The translations under genes and the position numbers were made by a program. This document shows, in pieces, positions 47,610 through 57,078 of a stretch of DNA of 64,000 bases (positions are counted from its first letter, which is position 1; the number at the start of each line of letters is the position of its first letter). Source of the stretch: Aquincola tertiaricarbonis. Lineage in GTDB: Bacteria; Pseudomonadota; Gammaproteobacteria; Burkholderiales; Burkholderiaceae_C. The notes under the pieces were generated by a model. The model ran no database searches. It had not been told where the DNA came from and was given only the letters and a program-made list of their open reading frames with translations. The stretch covers positions 1 to 64,000 of the forward strand of contig NZ_JZUE01000017.1 in assembly GCF_000969605.1 (NCBI RefSeq). Direction: 5' to 3'.

Positions 47610-48161
47610 ATGCGCATGCCCCTTCCTTTCCCTTTCCGACTGCTGCCGCTGTGGCTGGCGCTGTGCCTGGCCGCCCCGGCCCAGGCCGACTGCGGCGCCG
47701 CCGCGTCGCCCGAGGCCACCCGCTGGCCGGCCGACGTGGTGCGCGGGGTGGAAGCCTTCCTGCGCCAGCATCCCGACGATCCGCAGGGCCAGCGGCTGCG
47801 CTCCGAGCGCGCGGGCGCGGAGCTGGCGATGCAGGCGCTGCAGCGGCGCGATGTGCGGCTGCACCGCAGCGCCTTCTGCGCCGACGGCGATGCGCTGCAG
47901 GACGAGCTGCACCGCGCCGCCCGCGGCGACCGCGAGGCCGCGCACCGCCTGGCCCGCCACTACCGCGGCCTGCCCGGCGAGCAGAACCGCTACGAGGGCT
48001 GGCTGCAATTCGCGGCCGCCCTGGGCCACGAGGGCGCCAGCTACGAGCTGGCGCTGCACTACCGCCGCACCGGCCAGCCGATCTATGCCGCGATGTACGA
48101 GGCGCGGGCGGTCGAGCGCGGCTTCGTCGTGCCGGTGGCGCTGGACAACGTGCGCAAGTAG
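47610..48161 (+). CDS. secreted Sel1-repeat-like protein
   Basis: Exported protein of 183 residues: signal peptide MRMPLPFPFRLLPLWLALCL with cleavage near AQAD, then an all-helical body. DELHRAARGDREAAHRLARH, EQNRYEGWLQFAAALGHEGA and SYELALHYRRTGQPIYAAMY resemble Sel1/TPR-like helical repeats, which mediate protein contacts. Two cysteines (C in ADCGAA and SAFCADG) may form a disulfide. GAGG lies six bases before the ATG. It follows the LytTR pair on the same strand; functional linkage is only positional. Confidence 0.7.
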   Translation: MRMPLPFPFRLLPLWLALCLAAPAQADCGAAASPEATRWPADVVRGVEAFLRQHPDDPQGQRLRSERAGAELAMQALQRRDVRLHRSAFCADGDALQDELHRAARGDREAAHRLARHYRGLPGEQNRYEGWLQFAAALGHEGASYELALHYRRTGQPIYAAMYEARAVERGFVVPVALDNVRK

Positions 48162-48179
48162 CCAGCGGCCGCCGGCGCT

Positions 48180-49505
48180 TCAGCCGCTGGCGGACAGCAC
48201 CGCCGCCATCGTCTCGCGGCAGATGGTGCAAAAGCGCGTGGCGCCGCGGGTGAACATGCGGCAATCGGCCTCGGGCCGGTACAGCCCGCGCGCCAGGTAG
48301 CGCGCGCCTTCGAACACGCCCAGCCGGCCGGCCCAGGGCTCGGCCGCCAGCAGCGCGGCCACCTGCTCGCGCACCACCGCGACCGGCAGGGCCGCCGGAT
48401 CGTCGCTGGGCTGCAGCGGCAGGCCCATCAGCCGCAGGTACTCCGCATGCTGCCAGGGCGTGGGCACCGGCACTTCCGGCCCCACCCGCGCCGACCACTT
48501 GACCCGGCCCTGCGAATCCATCGGCGAGACGTTGGGCTCCCAGGGCTGCCAGGCGTCGGCGCCGTTGGTGTCGTAGGTCACCTGCTTGCCGAAGTACTCG
48601 TCGCCGAGCCCGGCCAGCGAATGGCCCAGCTCGTGCGGCAGCACGTAGCCGAAGTCGGCATCGTCCATGTGCGCGGCCACCAGGCAGTTGCAGTTGAAGA
48701 TGCCGCTGCCGCCATACACGTCCGCATTGGCCAGCACCACCACGCTGGCATGGGCCAGGCCCTCGGTCGCACGGCCCAGCGCATGCAGGTCGGTGGCCAC
48801 CGCATAACGCGCCATGCCCAGCGTGCCGTAGCTGGTGCCGAAGGCGGTGCGGCCGGCGCCTTCCGGCGTGGCCGGGATGCCGGAGACCGGGCTGGGCACG
48901 AACACCGCGGAAAAACGCAGCCGCTGTGCATGGGCGCTGAAGGGATCGGTGGACAGCAGCACCTGGCGGGCGCGGCGGGCGGCGGCCAGGAAGCGGGCTT
49001 CCTCGTCGGCTGCATAACCTTCGGACACCAGCAGCAGGCGCACGCCGTCGGCGCCTTCGGCCGGGTTGTCCAGCTCATGCAGCCGCCGGCTGGCGCAGGC
49101 CGGCACGTCCGGCAGCGGCGCATCGAGGGCCGGCAGGCGCAGCTCGAACAGGCTGCGGAACCGGTCGCCGGCCACGCGGCGCTCCAGCCGCAGCAGGCCG
49201 TCGGGCAGCCAGGGCACCACATGCGATTCGGCGAAGCGGCCTTCCCGCGGCTGTGGATCGCCCGCCACGGTGCTCTGCCATTCCTCGAACAGCGCGGAAT
49301 ACCCCCGCGAGGCGGCCACGCTGCCGTCGGGTCGCAGCAGTGTCCAGCGGTAGGTGCCGCGGATGTCGAGCTGGCCGCTGCGGTGGGCATCGGCCACGCC
49401 GGAGCGCGCGGCCAGCGCCAGTTCATAGCGCTCGTCCGACTGGCTGCCGGCATGCCACAGGTCCAGCCGCAGGGCCGGCGTCGGCGCGGGGTCGGCCCAG
49501 GCCAT
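48180..49505 (-). CDS. M64-family metallopeptidase (IgA peptidase-like)
   Basis: Protein of 441 residues. The zinc motif HExxH is present in FGYVLPHELGHSLAGLGDEY, with the downstream Glu/Asp typical of M64. Other blocks: LLLVSEGYAADEEARFLAAA, DPFSAHAQRLRFSAVFVPSP, GTSYGTLGMARYAVATD, VYGGSGIFNCNCLVAAHMDD. A C-terminal CRMFTRGATRFCTICRE resembles a small metal- or disulfide-bound finger. No signal peptide is seen, which is unusual for M64, so action may be cytoplasmic. The start overlaps the S9 peptidase stop (TGATG). Third gene of a peptidase operon. Confidence 0.86.
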   Translation of the reverse strand: MAWADPAPTPALRLDLWHAGSQSDERYELALAARSGVADAHRSGQLDIRGTYRWTLLRPDGSVAASRGYSALFEEWQSTVAGDPQPREGRFAESHVVPWLPDGLLRLERRVAGDRFRSLFELRLPALDAPLPDVPACASRRLHELDNPAEGADGVRLLLVSEGYAADEEARFLAAARRARQVLLSTDPFSAHAQRLRFSAVFVPSPVSGIPATPEGAGRTAFGTSYGTLGMARYAVATDLHALGRATEGLAHASVVVLANADVYGGSGIFNCNCLVAAHMDDADFGYVLPHELGHSLAGLGDEYFGKQVTYDTNGADAWQPWEPNVSPMDSQGRVKWSARVGPEVPVPTPWQHAEYLRLMGLPLQPSDDPAALPVAVVREQVAALLAAEPWAGRLGVFEGARYLARGLYRPEADCRMFTRGATRFCTICRETMAAVLSASG

Positions 49506-51688
49506 CAGCGCACCTCGTCCTTGTCCAGCACGCGGTGCAGGAAGTCGGCGATGCGCAGCTCCAGGTAGGGCCGCTGGGTGGCCGAGCGCACGCCGTGGCG
49601 CTCGCCGGGCAGCAGCAGCAGCTCGTAGGGCACGCGGCGTCGGGCCAGGTCCTCCATCAGCGCGGCGCTGTGGCGCAGCAGCACGTTCTCGTCGTTCATG
49701 CCGTGGATCAGCAGCAGCGCACCCTGCACCTGGCCTTCGCCGCGCAGCACGCTGCCGGCCTCGTAGCCCTCGGCATTGGTGGTGGCGAAGGTGGGCAGCG
49801 GCAGCGGCGTGCCCATGTAGCGCTCGGTGTAGGGCGCGTCGTAGTCCTCCCAGTTGACCACCGGCGCACCGGCCACGCCGGCGCGGAACAGGTCGGGCCG
49901 GCGCTGCAGGCAGCGCAGCGTCATGTAGCCGCCGTAGCTCCAGCCGCAGGCTGCCACGCGGGTGCGGTCGGCGCGCGGCAGGCGCGGCAGCAGCTGTTCC
50001 AGCGCGGTGGCCTGGTCGTCCACCTCCACCTGGCCCAGTCGGCCGTACACCGGCAGCTCGAAGTTGATGCCGCGGCCGGAGGCGCCGCGGTTGTCCACCT
50101 TCACCACGTAGAAGCCCCGCTGCGCCAGGTACTGGGCGCGCATGTCCACCGTCATCGCCCACGCATTGCGCACCGCCTGCAGGTGCGGGCCGCCATACAC
50201 CAGCAGCACCACCGGGCGCAGGCCGGGCAGGCCGGCGTCGGGCTCGTACACGGCGGCATGCAGCGGGGTGCGGCCATCGGCGGCCACCACCTCGTGCAGC
50301 ACCGGCGGCCGCACGCCGGCCAGCCAGCCGGGCGCGGTATCGGCGGCAAAGCGGTGCTCGGCGGGGCCGCCGCCGATGCCTTCCAGCACCAGCGACGGCG
50401 CGGCGTCCATCGATTCGAAGGCATGCAGCCAGTGCTGGCCGTCGGGCGCCAGCGTGGCGCCGTGCACGCCGGGCGCATGGGTGCGGCGGTGGCACTGCCA
50501 GCCGTCGGCCGGCGCGGCATGGAACACATGGTGCTCCCGCGCATCCGGCCCGGTGGCGGTGAAGTACAGGCCATCGCCGGCCAGGCCGACGAGTCCGTCC
50601 ACATGGCCCACCGTGTCGTCGCCGATGTCCTGCTGCCAGCGGCCCTGCGCGTCATGCAGCCCGACACGGCCGATGCCGGTGTTCTCGTGGATCAGGAAGA
50701 AGCTGCCGTCGCCGCGGCGCATCGGCGGCGCGATGGCATTGATCCACGGCGCCTGCTTCTGCATCAGCAGCTCGCGGATGCTGCCGGCGGCCAGGTCCAG
50801 CAACAGGAATTGCAGCCGCGTCTGGTCGCGGGACAGGCGGGTCAGCAGCAGCGTGTCCGGGCCCCAGTCGGCCAGGCCGCGGAAGTAGGGCCATTGGGCA
50901 TCGGCCGGCAGCAGCGTGCGGCGGCTGGCGGCATCGTCCAGCGACAGGCTTTCGATGCTGAACACGGCCACCGCGCCGCCGGGGCGGGCATAACGCGTGG
51001 CCTCGACGCGGGTCTGCGCGCCATTGCCGACGTCGATGCGTTCCACCTCGCTGGTGTCGAAGCGGGCCCACACCAGCAGCCGGCCTTCGCTGGCGGCGGC
51101 GAAGGCCGCGCCGTTGAAGATCTCCTCGCGGGTCATCGCATCGGGAATGCCGTTGAGCACGGTGTCGCTGCCATCGTCGGTCAGCCGGCGCGGCTCGCCG
51201 AAGCGGCTGCCGCCGTCGGTGACGGCGATGCGCCAGAGGTTGCCGCCGGCGCTGAAGGTGATGGCCTGGCCGCCGGGCAGGGCGGCGGCGGTGGCGGCCT
51301 CGATGTAGTCGGGGTGGCCGTACACCACCGGTGCGGCGTCGCCTTCAGCGGGCAGCAGCACCAGCCGGTTGGACAACATGCACCACAGCACGCCGGTGCC
51401 CGGCAGCCAGCGGGCGTGGGTGATGCCCGAGAAGCGCTGGCGTGCCCGCTCGCGCGCCAGTTCCTCGGCCAGCGTCATCGGGGCGGGCGGCAGGTCGTCG
51501 GCGGACAGGCGCAGCCGGGTGCTGCCGCTGTCGCGGTCGTGCACGAACAGGCCCAGCGTGTCGGGCCCGCCGTGCCGCTGCAGGAAGGCGATGCGCCGGC
51601 CATCGGCGCTGAACACCGGGCCGTGCACCGAAGGCGCGGCCGGCGAGCTGACGGGAATGAAGTCGTCGGGCAGGATCGGTCGGCTCAT
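49505..51688 (-). CDS. S9-family prolyl oligopeptidase / dipeptidyl peptidase IV-like
   Basis: Serine peptidase of 727 residues. The N-terminal two thirds are a beta-propeller (VFSADGRRIAFLQRHGGPDT, ALPGGQAITFSAGGNLWRI, RRLTDDGSDTVLNGI...). The catalytic alpha/beta hydrolase domain holds VVLLVYGGPHLQAVRNAW, the nucleophile elbow AACGWSYGGYMTLRCLQRR, LLLIHGMNDENVLLRHS (Asp) and LLPGERHGVRSA (His). An N-terminal RFSGITHARWLPG and a Glu-rich AEELARERARQRF fit the DPP IV/S9B group. No signal peptide. The start at 51688 shares its A with the M14 stop (TGATG), and its own stop is coupled the same way to the M64 gene. Confidence 0.93.
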   Translation of the reverse strand: MSRPILPDDFIPVSSPAAPSVHGPVFSADGRRIAFLQRHGGPDTLGLFVHDRDSGSTRLRLSADDLPPAPMTLAEELARERARQRFSGITHARWLPGTGVLWCMLSNRLVLLPAEGDAAPVVYGHPDYIEAATAAALPGGQAITFSAGGNLWRIAVTDGGSRFGEPRRLTDDGSDTVLNGIPDAMTREEIFNGAAFAAASEGRLLVWARFDTSEVERIDVGNGAQTRVEATRYARPGGAVAVFSIESLSLDDAASRRTLLPADAQWPYFRGLADWGPDTLLLTRLSRDQTRLQFLLLDLAAGSIRELLMQKQAPWINAIAPPMRRGDGSFFLIHENTGIGRVGLHDAQGRWQQDIGDDTVGHVDGLVGLAGDGLYFTATGPDAREHHVFHAAPADGWQCHRRTHAPGVHGATLAPDGQHWLHAFESMDAAPSLVLEGIGGGPAEHRFAADTAPGWLAGVRPPVLHEVVAADGRTPLHAAVYEPDAGLPGLRPVVLLVYGGPHLQAVRNAWAMTVDMRAQYLAQRGFYVVKVDNRGASGRGINFELPVYGRLGQVEVDDQATALEQLLPRLPRADRTRVAACGWSYGGYMTLRCLQRRPDLFRAGVAGAPVVNWEDYDAPYTERYMGTPLPLPTFATTNAEGYEAGSVLRGEGQVQGALLLIHGMNDENVLLRHSAALMEDLARRRVPYELLLLPGERHGVRSATQRPYLELRIADFLHRVLDKDEVR

Positions 51689-53409
51689 CAGGCCTCCGGT
51701 TGGAAGAGTTGGGCGGGCAGCTCGGGCAGGCGCAGCACGGGACAGCGGCGCCATTCCGGCTCGGCATAGCGGCGAGCGTTCAGGAAGATGAAGCCCAGCA
51801 CCGCCTGCGGATCGGACAGCTGCGCGGGATGCTCGGCCTTCCAGGCCTCGAAGCGCTCGCGCAGGCCGGGCTCCTCAGCCAGCAGGCGCTCGGCCTCGTC
51901 CTCGAACACGTAGTCGCTGAAGGTTTCCTTCTTGTCGAGCACGCTGTCGAAGAAGCCCCAGCGGAAGAAGCTGTCCATGCCCAGCGGCTCCAGTGTCTCG
52001 ATCACGAAGCGGTCGTGCGGCGTGCCCAGCATCACCACCCAGTCGCCGGCCGCCAGCGCGGCCTGCAGCGGCTCGGCCTGCACGGCCAGCTCGTCATGCA
52101 GGTGCCGGCCTTCGAAGGGCAGCGGCCGCTTGCGGAAATGCGGGACGCGGTAGGCCTCGGCGGCCACCGTCTGCGCACGCGCCACCCGCTGCAGCCGCAC
52201 GCCGTGCGCCTGCAGCCGCTGGGCCACGTCGTGCCAGGCCTGCGGCAGCACATAGGCGCGCGGCGGCGTGGTGCTGGCGGTGGCGGTGTAGCGGTCGAAG
52301 TAGGGGATGTCGGCCTGCCAGGGCGCGCTGCGGTCGTAGCGCAGCCGCTGGTAGCTGCCCAGCCGGCTGGACTCGTGCACCGCCTTGAAGCCGCTGAAGC
52401 GGAAGGGCGTGCTGCGCTGGGTGTCCAGCTGCCAGGCCAGCGGCACCACCGCGCCGGCGGACACCGCGGCCCGGTCGGCGGCGCGGGCCGCGCGCACGGC
52501 CGCCCCGTGCGCCACGGTGTAGGCCAGCGCGCTTTCCACCAGCGCCCGGGTGCCGTGGTAGCGCTCGGCGAAGGGCTTGAGCATGTGCGTCTCGGGCATG
52601 AAGCCGATGGTGTGGTGCAGCGCCGCGTAGCCGGTGGAAAAGCGCGGCGTGTCCAGGAAGTCGGCGATGCCGTCGTCAGGAATCTCGCGCACCGGGTTCA
52701 CGTAGGGGCACATCGGGAAGCCGCGCGTCGCCATGTCGGCATACAGCGCCGGCAGCATGCGCTCGCGCAGGTGCGTGCCCAGCAGGCCGCCGAGCTTGTC
52801 GGGCTGGGTCGGGATGAGCGTGACCACGTGCTGGTAGTCGGCGCCGTTGGAGGTGTGGGTGTCGACCATCACGTCCGGGTCCCAGCGGGTGAACACGCGG
52901 GCGAAGGTTCGTGCGTTGGCGCTGTCGGCCTTGATGAAGTCGCGGTTCAGGTCCAGGTGCCGCGCATTGCCGCGGAAGCCGAAGGCCTCCGGCCCCGCCT
53001 GGTTGACGCGGCTGGTGTCCTGGCGGTTCAGCGCGCCGTCGACGTTGTAGACCGGGATGTAGATCAGCACCGTGCTGCCCAGCGCCTGGCGCCTGGCTTC
53101 GTCGGTGCACAGGTCGCGCACCATGGCCATGCAGGCGTCGATGCCTTCGGGCTCGCCGGGGTGGATGCCGTTGTTGTTGAAGAAGACGGTGCGGCCTGCG
53201 GCCTGCACGGCCAGCGGGTCGAAGACCCCGTCGGTGGAAAACACGCCGAGATGGATCGGCACGCCCCCATCGGACTGCCCGACCACCTCGAACCTCAGCC
53301 ATTGCGGAAAGGCCTGGGCCAGGCGCTGGTGGAAGTCGATGCACTGCCGCCAGGTGCTGGTCTGGTTGCCGTTGCCCTGTTCGAAGGGCGTTGTCCATTC
53401 ACTGCTCAT
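51688..53409 (-). CDS. M14-family zinc carboxypeptidase
   Basis: Protein of 573 residues. The M14 zinc site is visible: NNGIHPGEPEGIDACMAMVR (HxxE), DVMVDTHTSNGADYQHV (third ligand His), plus LDLNRDFIKADSANARTFAR and GFMPETHMLKPF for substrate binding and the catalytic Glu region. A C-terminal extension of about 250 residues (WQLDTQRSTPFRFSGFKAV, HFRKRPLPFEGRHLHDELAV) is of the type seen in long M14 members of proteobacteria. No signal peptide. GAGG lies five bases before the ATG. First gene of the peptidase operon, divergent from the STAND regulator. Confidence 0.9.
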   Translation of the reverse strand: MSSEWTTPFEQGNGNQTSTWRQCIDFHQRLAQAFPQWLRFEVVGQSDGGVPIHLGVFSTDGVFDPLAVQAAGRTVFFNNNGIHPGEPEGIDACMAMVRDLCTDEARRQALGSTVLIYIPVYNVDGALNRQDTSRVNQAGPEAFGFRGNARHLDLNRDFIKADSANARTFARVFTRWDPDVMVDTHTSNGADYQHVVTLIPTQPDKLGGLLGTHLRERMLPALYADMATRGFPMCPYVNPVREIPDDGIADFLDTPRFSTGYAALHHTIGFMPETHMLKPFAERYHGTRALVESALAYTVAHGAAVRAARAADRAAVSAGAVVPLAWQLDTQRSTPFRFSGFKAVHESSRLGSYQRLRYDRSAPWQADIPYFDRYTATASTTPPRAYVLPQAWHDVAQRLQAHGVRLQRVARAQTVAAEAYRVPHFRKRPLPFEGRHLHDELAVQAEPLQAALAAGDWVVMLGTPHDRFVIETLEPLGMDSFFRWGFFDSVLDKKETFSDYVFEDEAERLLAEEPGLRERFEAWKAEHPAQLSDPQAVLGFIFLNARRYAEPEWRRCPVLRLPELPAQLFQPEA

Positions 53410-53577
53410 CGCTGCCTCATGCGGCGTTGCCGAAACTGTGCGAATCAGTTTAGGGGACGGAGTGGGGGTCTCCTCGTGGCGTGGGCCGTCGGCTGTTCTT
53501 GCGCAAGGCCCCCAGATGACCCAGCCCACGCCTATCACAAACAGATACAGTCCCGCATCCCTTCAGAGGATGGTGCG

Positions 53578-56500
53578 ATGCTCAACCCCGTGCGTTTTTC
53601 GCACTTCGAGCTGCGTCCCGTCGAGCGGTTGTTGTTGGCTCAGGGTCAACCCCTCTCGCTGGGTTCGCGGGCATTCGATGTCTTGTGCCTGCTGGTCGAA
53701 CGGGCGGGCGAGCTCGTCCGCAAGGACGAGCTGATGGACCAGGTCTGGCCCGGCCTGGTGGTCGAGGACAACAACCTCCAGGTACAGATCTCCGCCTTGC
53801 GCCGCGCGCTGGGCGTCAAGGCCATCGCCACCATTCCCGGCCAGGGCTACCGCTTCGCCCTGCCGGTGCAGCCGGCGCCGCCCGCCGTCGATCCTGCGCC
53901 GATGCCCTTGCGCCAGGCGCCCGCGGGCGTGGCGCAGCGACGGTCGGTCACGTTGGTGGCCGGGCGCTTCGAAGGCCTGCACCGGCTGCTGCGGCGCGAC
54001 GGGCCGGAGGCACTGGATGAGCTGCTGGGCGCGCTGCAGCAGGCCCTGCTGGCCATCGCCGACAACCGCGGGGGCCTGCTGTCGCGGCTGGACATGCAGG
54101 GCTTTGAATGCCTCTTTGGCCTGCCTGCCGCGCAGGAGGACGACGTGCTGCAGGCTGCCGAGGCCGCGCTGGAGCTGGCCGCCGAGGTGCAGGCCCGCGG
54201 CCGGCAGGCCGCCGTGCCGCTGGGCGCGCGCATCGGCATCGCCCATGGCAGCGTGGTGGCCACGCCGGTGGCCGCGCCCGCGGGCTGGCGCCTGGCCGGC
54301 ACGCTGCCGCCGCTGGCCCATGCGCTGGCCGCCGCGGTGCCGCGCCACGAGGTGGCGGTGTGCGAGCAGACGCAGCAGCGGCTGGCGCCCTGGTTCAACC
54401 TGCATCCCCTGGTGCCCGACCCGCTGGAAGCCGCCGAGCCGCATGCGCCTTTCGCCACCGAGCCGTCGCCTGCCGAGCCCGCCACGCCCGCCTGGCGCCT
54501 GGGCCAGCGCACCGGCACCGACAGCCGCATCGACGCCGCGATGCTGCGCGGCTTCACGCCGCTGGTGGGCCGGGCCGACGAGCTGGACGCACTGCGCGGC
54601 TGGCTGGACGAGGCCCGGCATGGCGGCGGCGGCCATGCGGTGCACATCGTGGCCGACGCCGGCTTTGGCAAGAGCCGGCTGGTGCATGAGTTCCGCAGCC
54701 GCATCGAGCCGCACGAAGCCACGGTGCTGGCCGCCCGCTGCTCGCCCCAGGGCCGGCTGGGGGCCTTCCTGCCCTTCATCCAGCTGCTGCGCAGCGTGCT
54801 GCGCCTGGCCGATGTGCCGCCGGACGCGCTGCACGACCAGGCGGTGCAGCGGCTGCTGGCCATCGACGCCGGGCTGGAGCCCTGGCTGCCCCAGCTGCTG
54901 CATCTGCTGTCCATCGCCAGCCCCGTCCATGCGCTGCCGTCCACGCTGGAAGGCCATGCGCGCCGGCATGCGCTGGGCCAGTCGCTGGTGGCCGCCATCA
55001 CCGTGGCGGCGCAGTCGGCGCCGCTGGTGCTGCTGTTCGATGACTGGCACTGGGCCGACGAGGCCTCGGCCGAGGTGATGGAGCAGCTGGTGGAGGTGGT
55101 GGCCAGCCAGCGCATCCTGCTGGTGGTGACGGCCCGGCCGCAGGCGGTGCTGGGCTGGTCGCGCCATGTGCACTGCAGCCAGCTGGGCCTGCGGCCGCTG
55201 CAGCGCGGGCAGACCGCCGCCGTGGTGCGCAGCGTGTGCCAGGCCAGCGCGGTGCCGGAGGACATCACGGCGGTGCTGCATGAGCGCAGCGAGGGCAATC
55301 CGTTCTTCGTGGAGGAGCTGTGCCGCGCGCTGCTGCAGCAGGGCGTGCTGCAGCGGCGGGCCGACGGCACCCTGGCCGCGCGCGGGCCGCTGCAGGCGGT
55401 GTCGCTGCCCAGCACCATCGAGGCGGTGATCCAGGCCCGGCTGGATGCGCTGCCGCCCGAGGTGCAGGCGGTGGCGCGGCAGGCCGCGGTGATCGGCCGC
55501 GACTTCACCCTGGGCGAGCTGCAGGCCCTGGTGCCCGATGCCGCGCAGGTGGCGCCGGCGCTGTCCGCCCTGGTGACGGCCGCCCTGGTGCAGCCCACGC
55601 GCGTGGTGCCCGAGCCCGGCTACCGCTTCCGCCATGCGCTGAGCCAGGTGGTCGCCTACGACAGCCTGCTGCAGCGCCAGCGCCGCGACCTGCACGACCG
55701 CGTCGGCCGGCTGCTGGAGGCACGCCAGGCCGGCCGGCTGGACGAGCAGCTGGAGCTGCTGGCCTACCACTTCGTCAACGGTCACGACCGGGAAAAGGCC
55801 ATCGTCTATTCCCTGCGTGCCGGTGCCAAGGCGGCCCGCCAGGCCACGCATGCGGTGGCGGCGCGCCACCTGCAGGCCGCCATCGACCTGATGGAGCAGG
55901 GCGCCGACGCCATCGACGACACCACCGGCCGCCTGCTGGATGCGCATGTGGCCCTGGGCCATTCGCTGACGCTGCTGCATGGCTATGCCGAGCCGCTGCT
56001 GGTGCACACCTGCGAGCGGGCGCGCGCCCTCAGCCAGCAGGGCGGCCCGATGGCCTCGCGCTTCGCCGCCAGCTGGATGCTCTGGCGCTACTACTACAAC
56101 CGCGCGCTGATGGCCGAGGCCGAGGCCATGGCCGACCAGCTGCTGGCCATGGCCCGCCACAGCGGCGAGCGCCACCGGCTGCTGGCGGCGCACACCGCGC
56201 TGGGCATCGTGCTGCATTTCCGCGGCCGCCACGCACCGGCACGCGATGCGCTGCTGGCCGCCCTGCAGCTGCAGGAGCCCGAGGCCGAGGCCGCCCTGGC
56301 GCAGGCCTACGGCGCCTCGCCGTCGGTGATGGCCGGCAGCTTCCTCGGCCAGGCGCTGAATGCCCTGGGCGAGGCCGAGGCCGCCGAGCAGGCCTGCCTG
56401 TCGGCCCAGCGGCAGGCCACCGAAATGGCGCATCCGGGCTCCATGGCCTTCGCCACCTTCTACCTCAGCACCTTCTACCTGATGCATGGCGACGGCCCGC

Positions 56501-57078
56501 GGGCGCAGCTGCAGGCCCAGGTGCTGGAGGAACTGGCGCGCCGGCATGCGTTCGGCCACTGGCTGTCGCTGTCGCAGGTCAACGGCGCGATGGTGATGCT
56601 GACCGACCCGGCGCAGGCCGCCGCCGCGCTGGCGCGCTTTCGCAGCGCCGCCGAGGCGGTGATGGCCGCCGGGGTGAACCTGCTGCGCATTCCCTACCAC
56701 CTGGTGCTGTTACGGGCCAGCCTGCAGGCCGGCCGGCCCGACGTGGCACAGGCCCACTGGCAGGCCGCCCACGACGCGCTGCAGCACGGCGGCGTGCACC
56801 TGTTCGAGCCGCAGCTGGAAAGCGCCCGCGCCACGCTGCTGCTGGCCACCGGGGCCGAAGGCGCGATGGAAGGCTTCGCCCAGGCGCTGGCGCTGGCGCG
56901 CGGGCGGCAGGCGCAGCTGCTGCAGCTCAACATCGCGCTGGAGATGGCCCAGGCGCTGCGCCAGGCTGGCCGGCTGCACGATGCGCCGCGGCTGCTGGGC
57001 CCGGTGCTGGACAGCCTGCGCCAGGCGCCGCCCACGCCGCTGCTGCAGCGGGTGCGCCAGCTGGTGGCCGCCTCGTGA
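53578..57078 (+). CDS. winged-helix / degenerate cyclase / STAND ATPase / TPR regulator
   Basis: Very large regulator of 1166 residues. Residues 1-100: OmpR/CadC-type winged helix (SRAFDVLCLLVERAGELVRK, DNNLQVQISALRRALG, ATIPGQGYRFA). Residues 122-290: a class-III cyclase-like fold (LLSRLDMQGFECLFGLPAAQ, LGARIGIAHGSVVA) without the first metal-binding Asp, since FCDLVGST-type sequence is replaced by LVAGRFEGLH. Residues 330-600: STAND/AAA ATPase (FTPLVGRADELDALRG, Walker A ADAGFGKSRL with Lys365, Walker B LLFDDWHWAD). The rest: TPR-like helices. AGAGGA lies upstream of the ATG. It is the first gene of a four-gene operon and divergent from the peptidases; it may regulate either. Confidence 0.9.
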   Translation: MLNPVRFSHFELRPVERLLLAQGQPLSLGSRAFDVLCLLVERAGELVRKDELMDQVWPGLVVEDNNLQVQISALRRALGVKAIATIPGQGYRFALPVQPAPPAVDPAPMPLRQAPAGVAQRRSVTLVAGRFEGLHRLLRRDGPEALDELLGALQQALLAIADNRGGLLSRLDMQGFECLFGLPAAQEDDVLQAAEAALELAAEVQARGRQAAVPLGARIGIAHGSVVATPVAAPAGWRLAGTLPPLAHALAAAVPRHEVAVCEQTQQRLAPWFNLHPLVPDPLEAAEPHAPFATEPSPAEPATPAWRLGQRTGTDSRIDAAMLRGFTPLVGRADELDALRGWLDEARHGGGGHAVHIVADAGFGKSRLVHEFRSRIEPHEATVLAARCSPQGRLGAFLPFIQLLRSVLRLADVPPDALHDQAVQRLLAIDAGLEPWLPQLLHLLSIASPVHALPSTLEGHARRHALGQSLVAAITVAAQSAPLVLLFDDWHWADEASAEVMEQLVEVVASQRILLVVTARPQAVLGWSRHVHCSQLGLRPLQRGQTAAVVRSVCQASAVPEDITAVLHERSEGNPFFVEELCRALLQQGVLQRRADGTLAARGPLQAVSLPSTIEAVIQARLDALPPEVQAVARQAAVIGRDFTLGELQALVPDAAQVAPALSALVTAALVQPTRVVPEPGYRFRHALSQVVAYDSLLQRQRRDLHDRVGRLLEARQAGRLDEQLELLAYHFVNGHDREKAIVYSLRAGAKAARQATHAVAARHLQAAIDLMEQGADAIDDTTGRLLDAHVALGHSLTLLHGYAEPLLVHTCERARALSQQGGPMASRFAASWMLWRYYYNRALMAEAEAMADQLLAMARHSGERHRLLAAHTALGIVLHFRGRHAPARDALLAALQLQEPEAEAALAQAYGASPSVMAGSFLGQALNALGEAEAAEQACLSAQRQATEMAHPGSMAFATFYLSTFYLMHGDGPRAQLQAQVLEELARRHAFGHWLSLSQVNGAMVMLTDPAQAAAALARFRSAAEAVMAAGVNLLRIPYHLVLLRASLQAGRPDVAQAHWQAAHDALQHGGVHLFEPQLESARATLLLATGAEGAMEGFAQALALARGRQAQLLQLNIALEMAQALRQAGRLHDAPRLLGPVLDSLRQAPPTPLLQRVRQLVAAS

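Noticed and set aside
51700-53577. Long plus-strand open frame upstream of the STAND regulator, in frame with it
   Set aside because: It is antisense to the M14 peptidase gene, rich in His/Gln/Arg/Gly as shadows in GC-rich DNA are, and the regulator has its own ribosome binding site and a normal N terminus at 53578.
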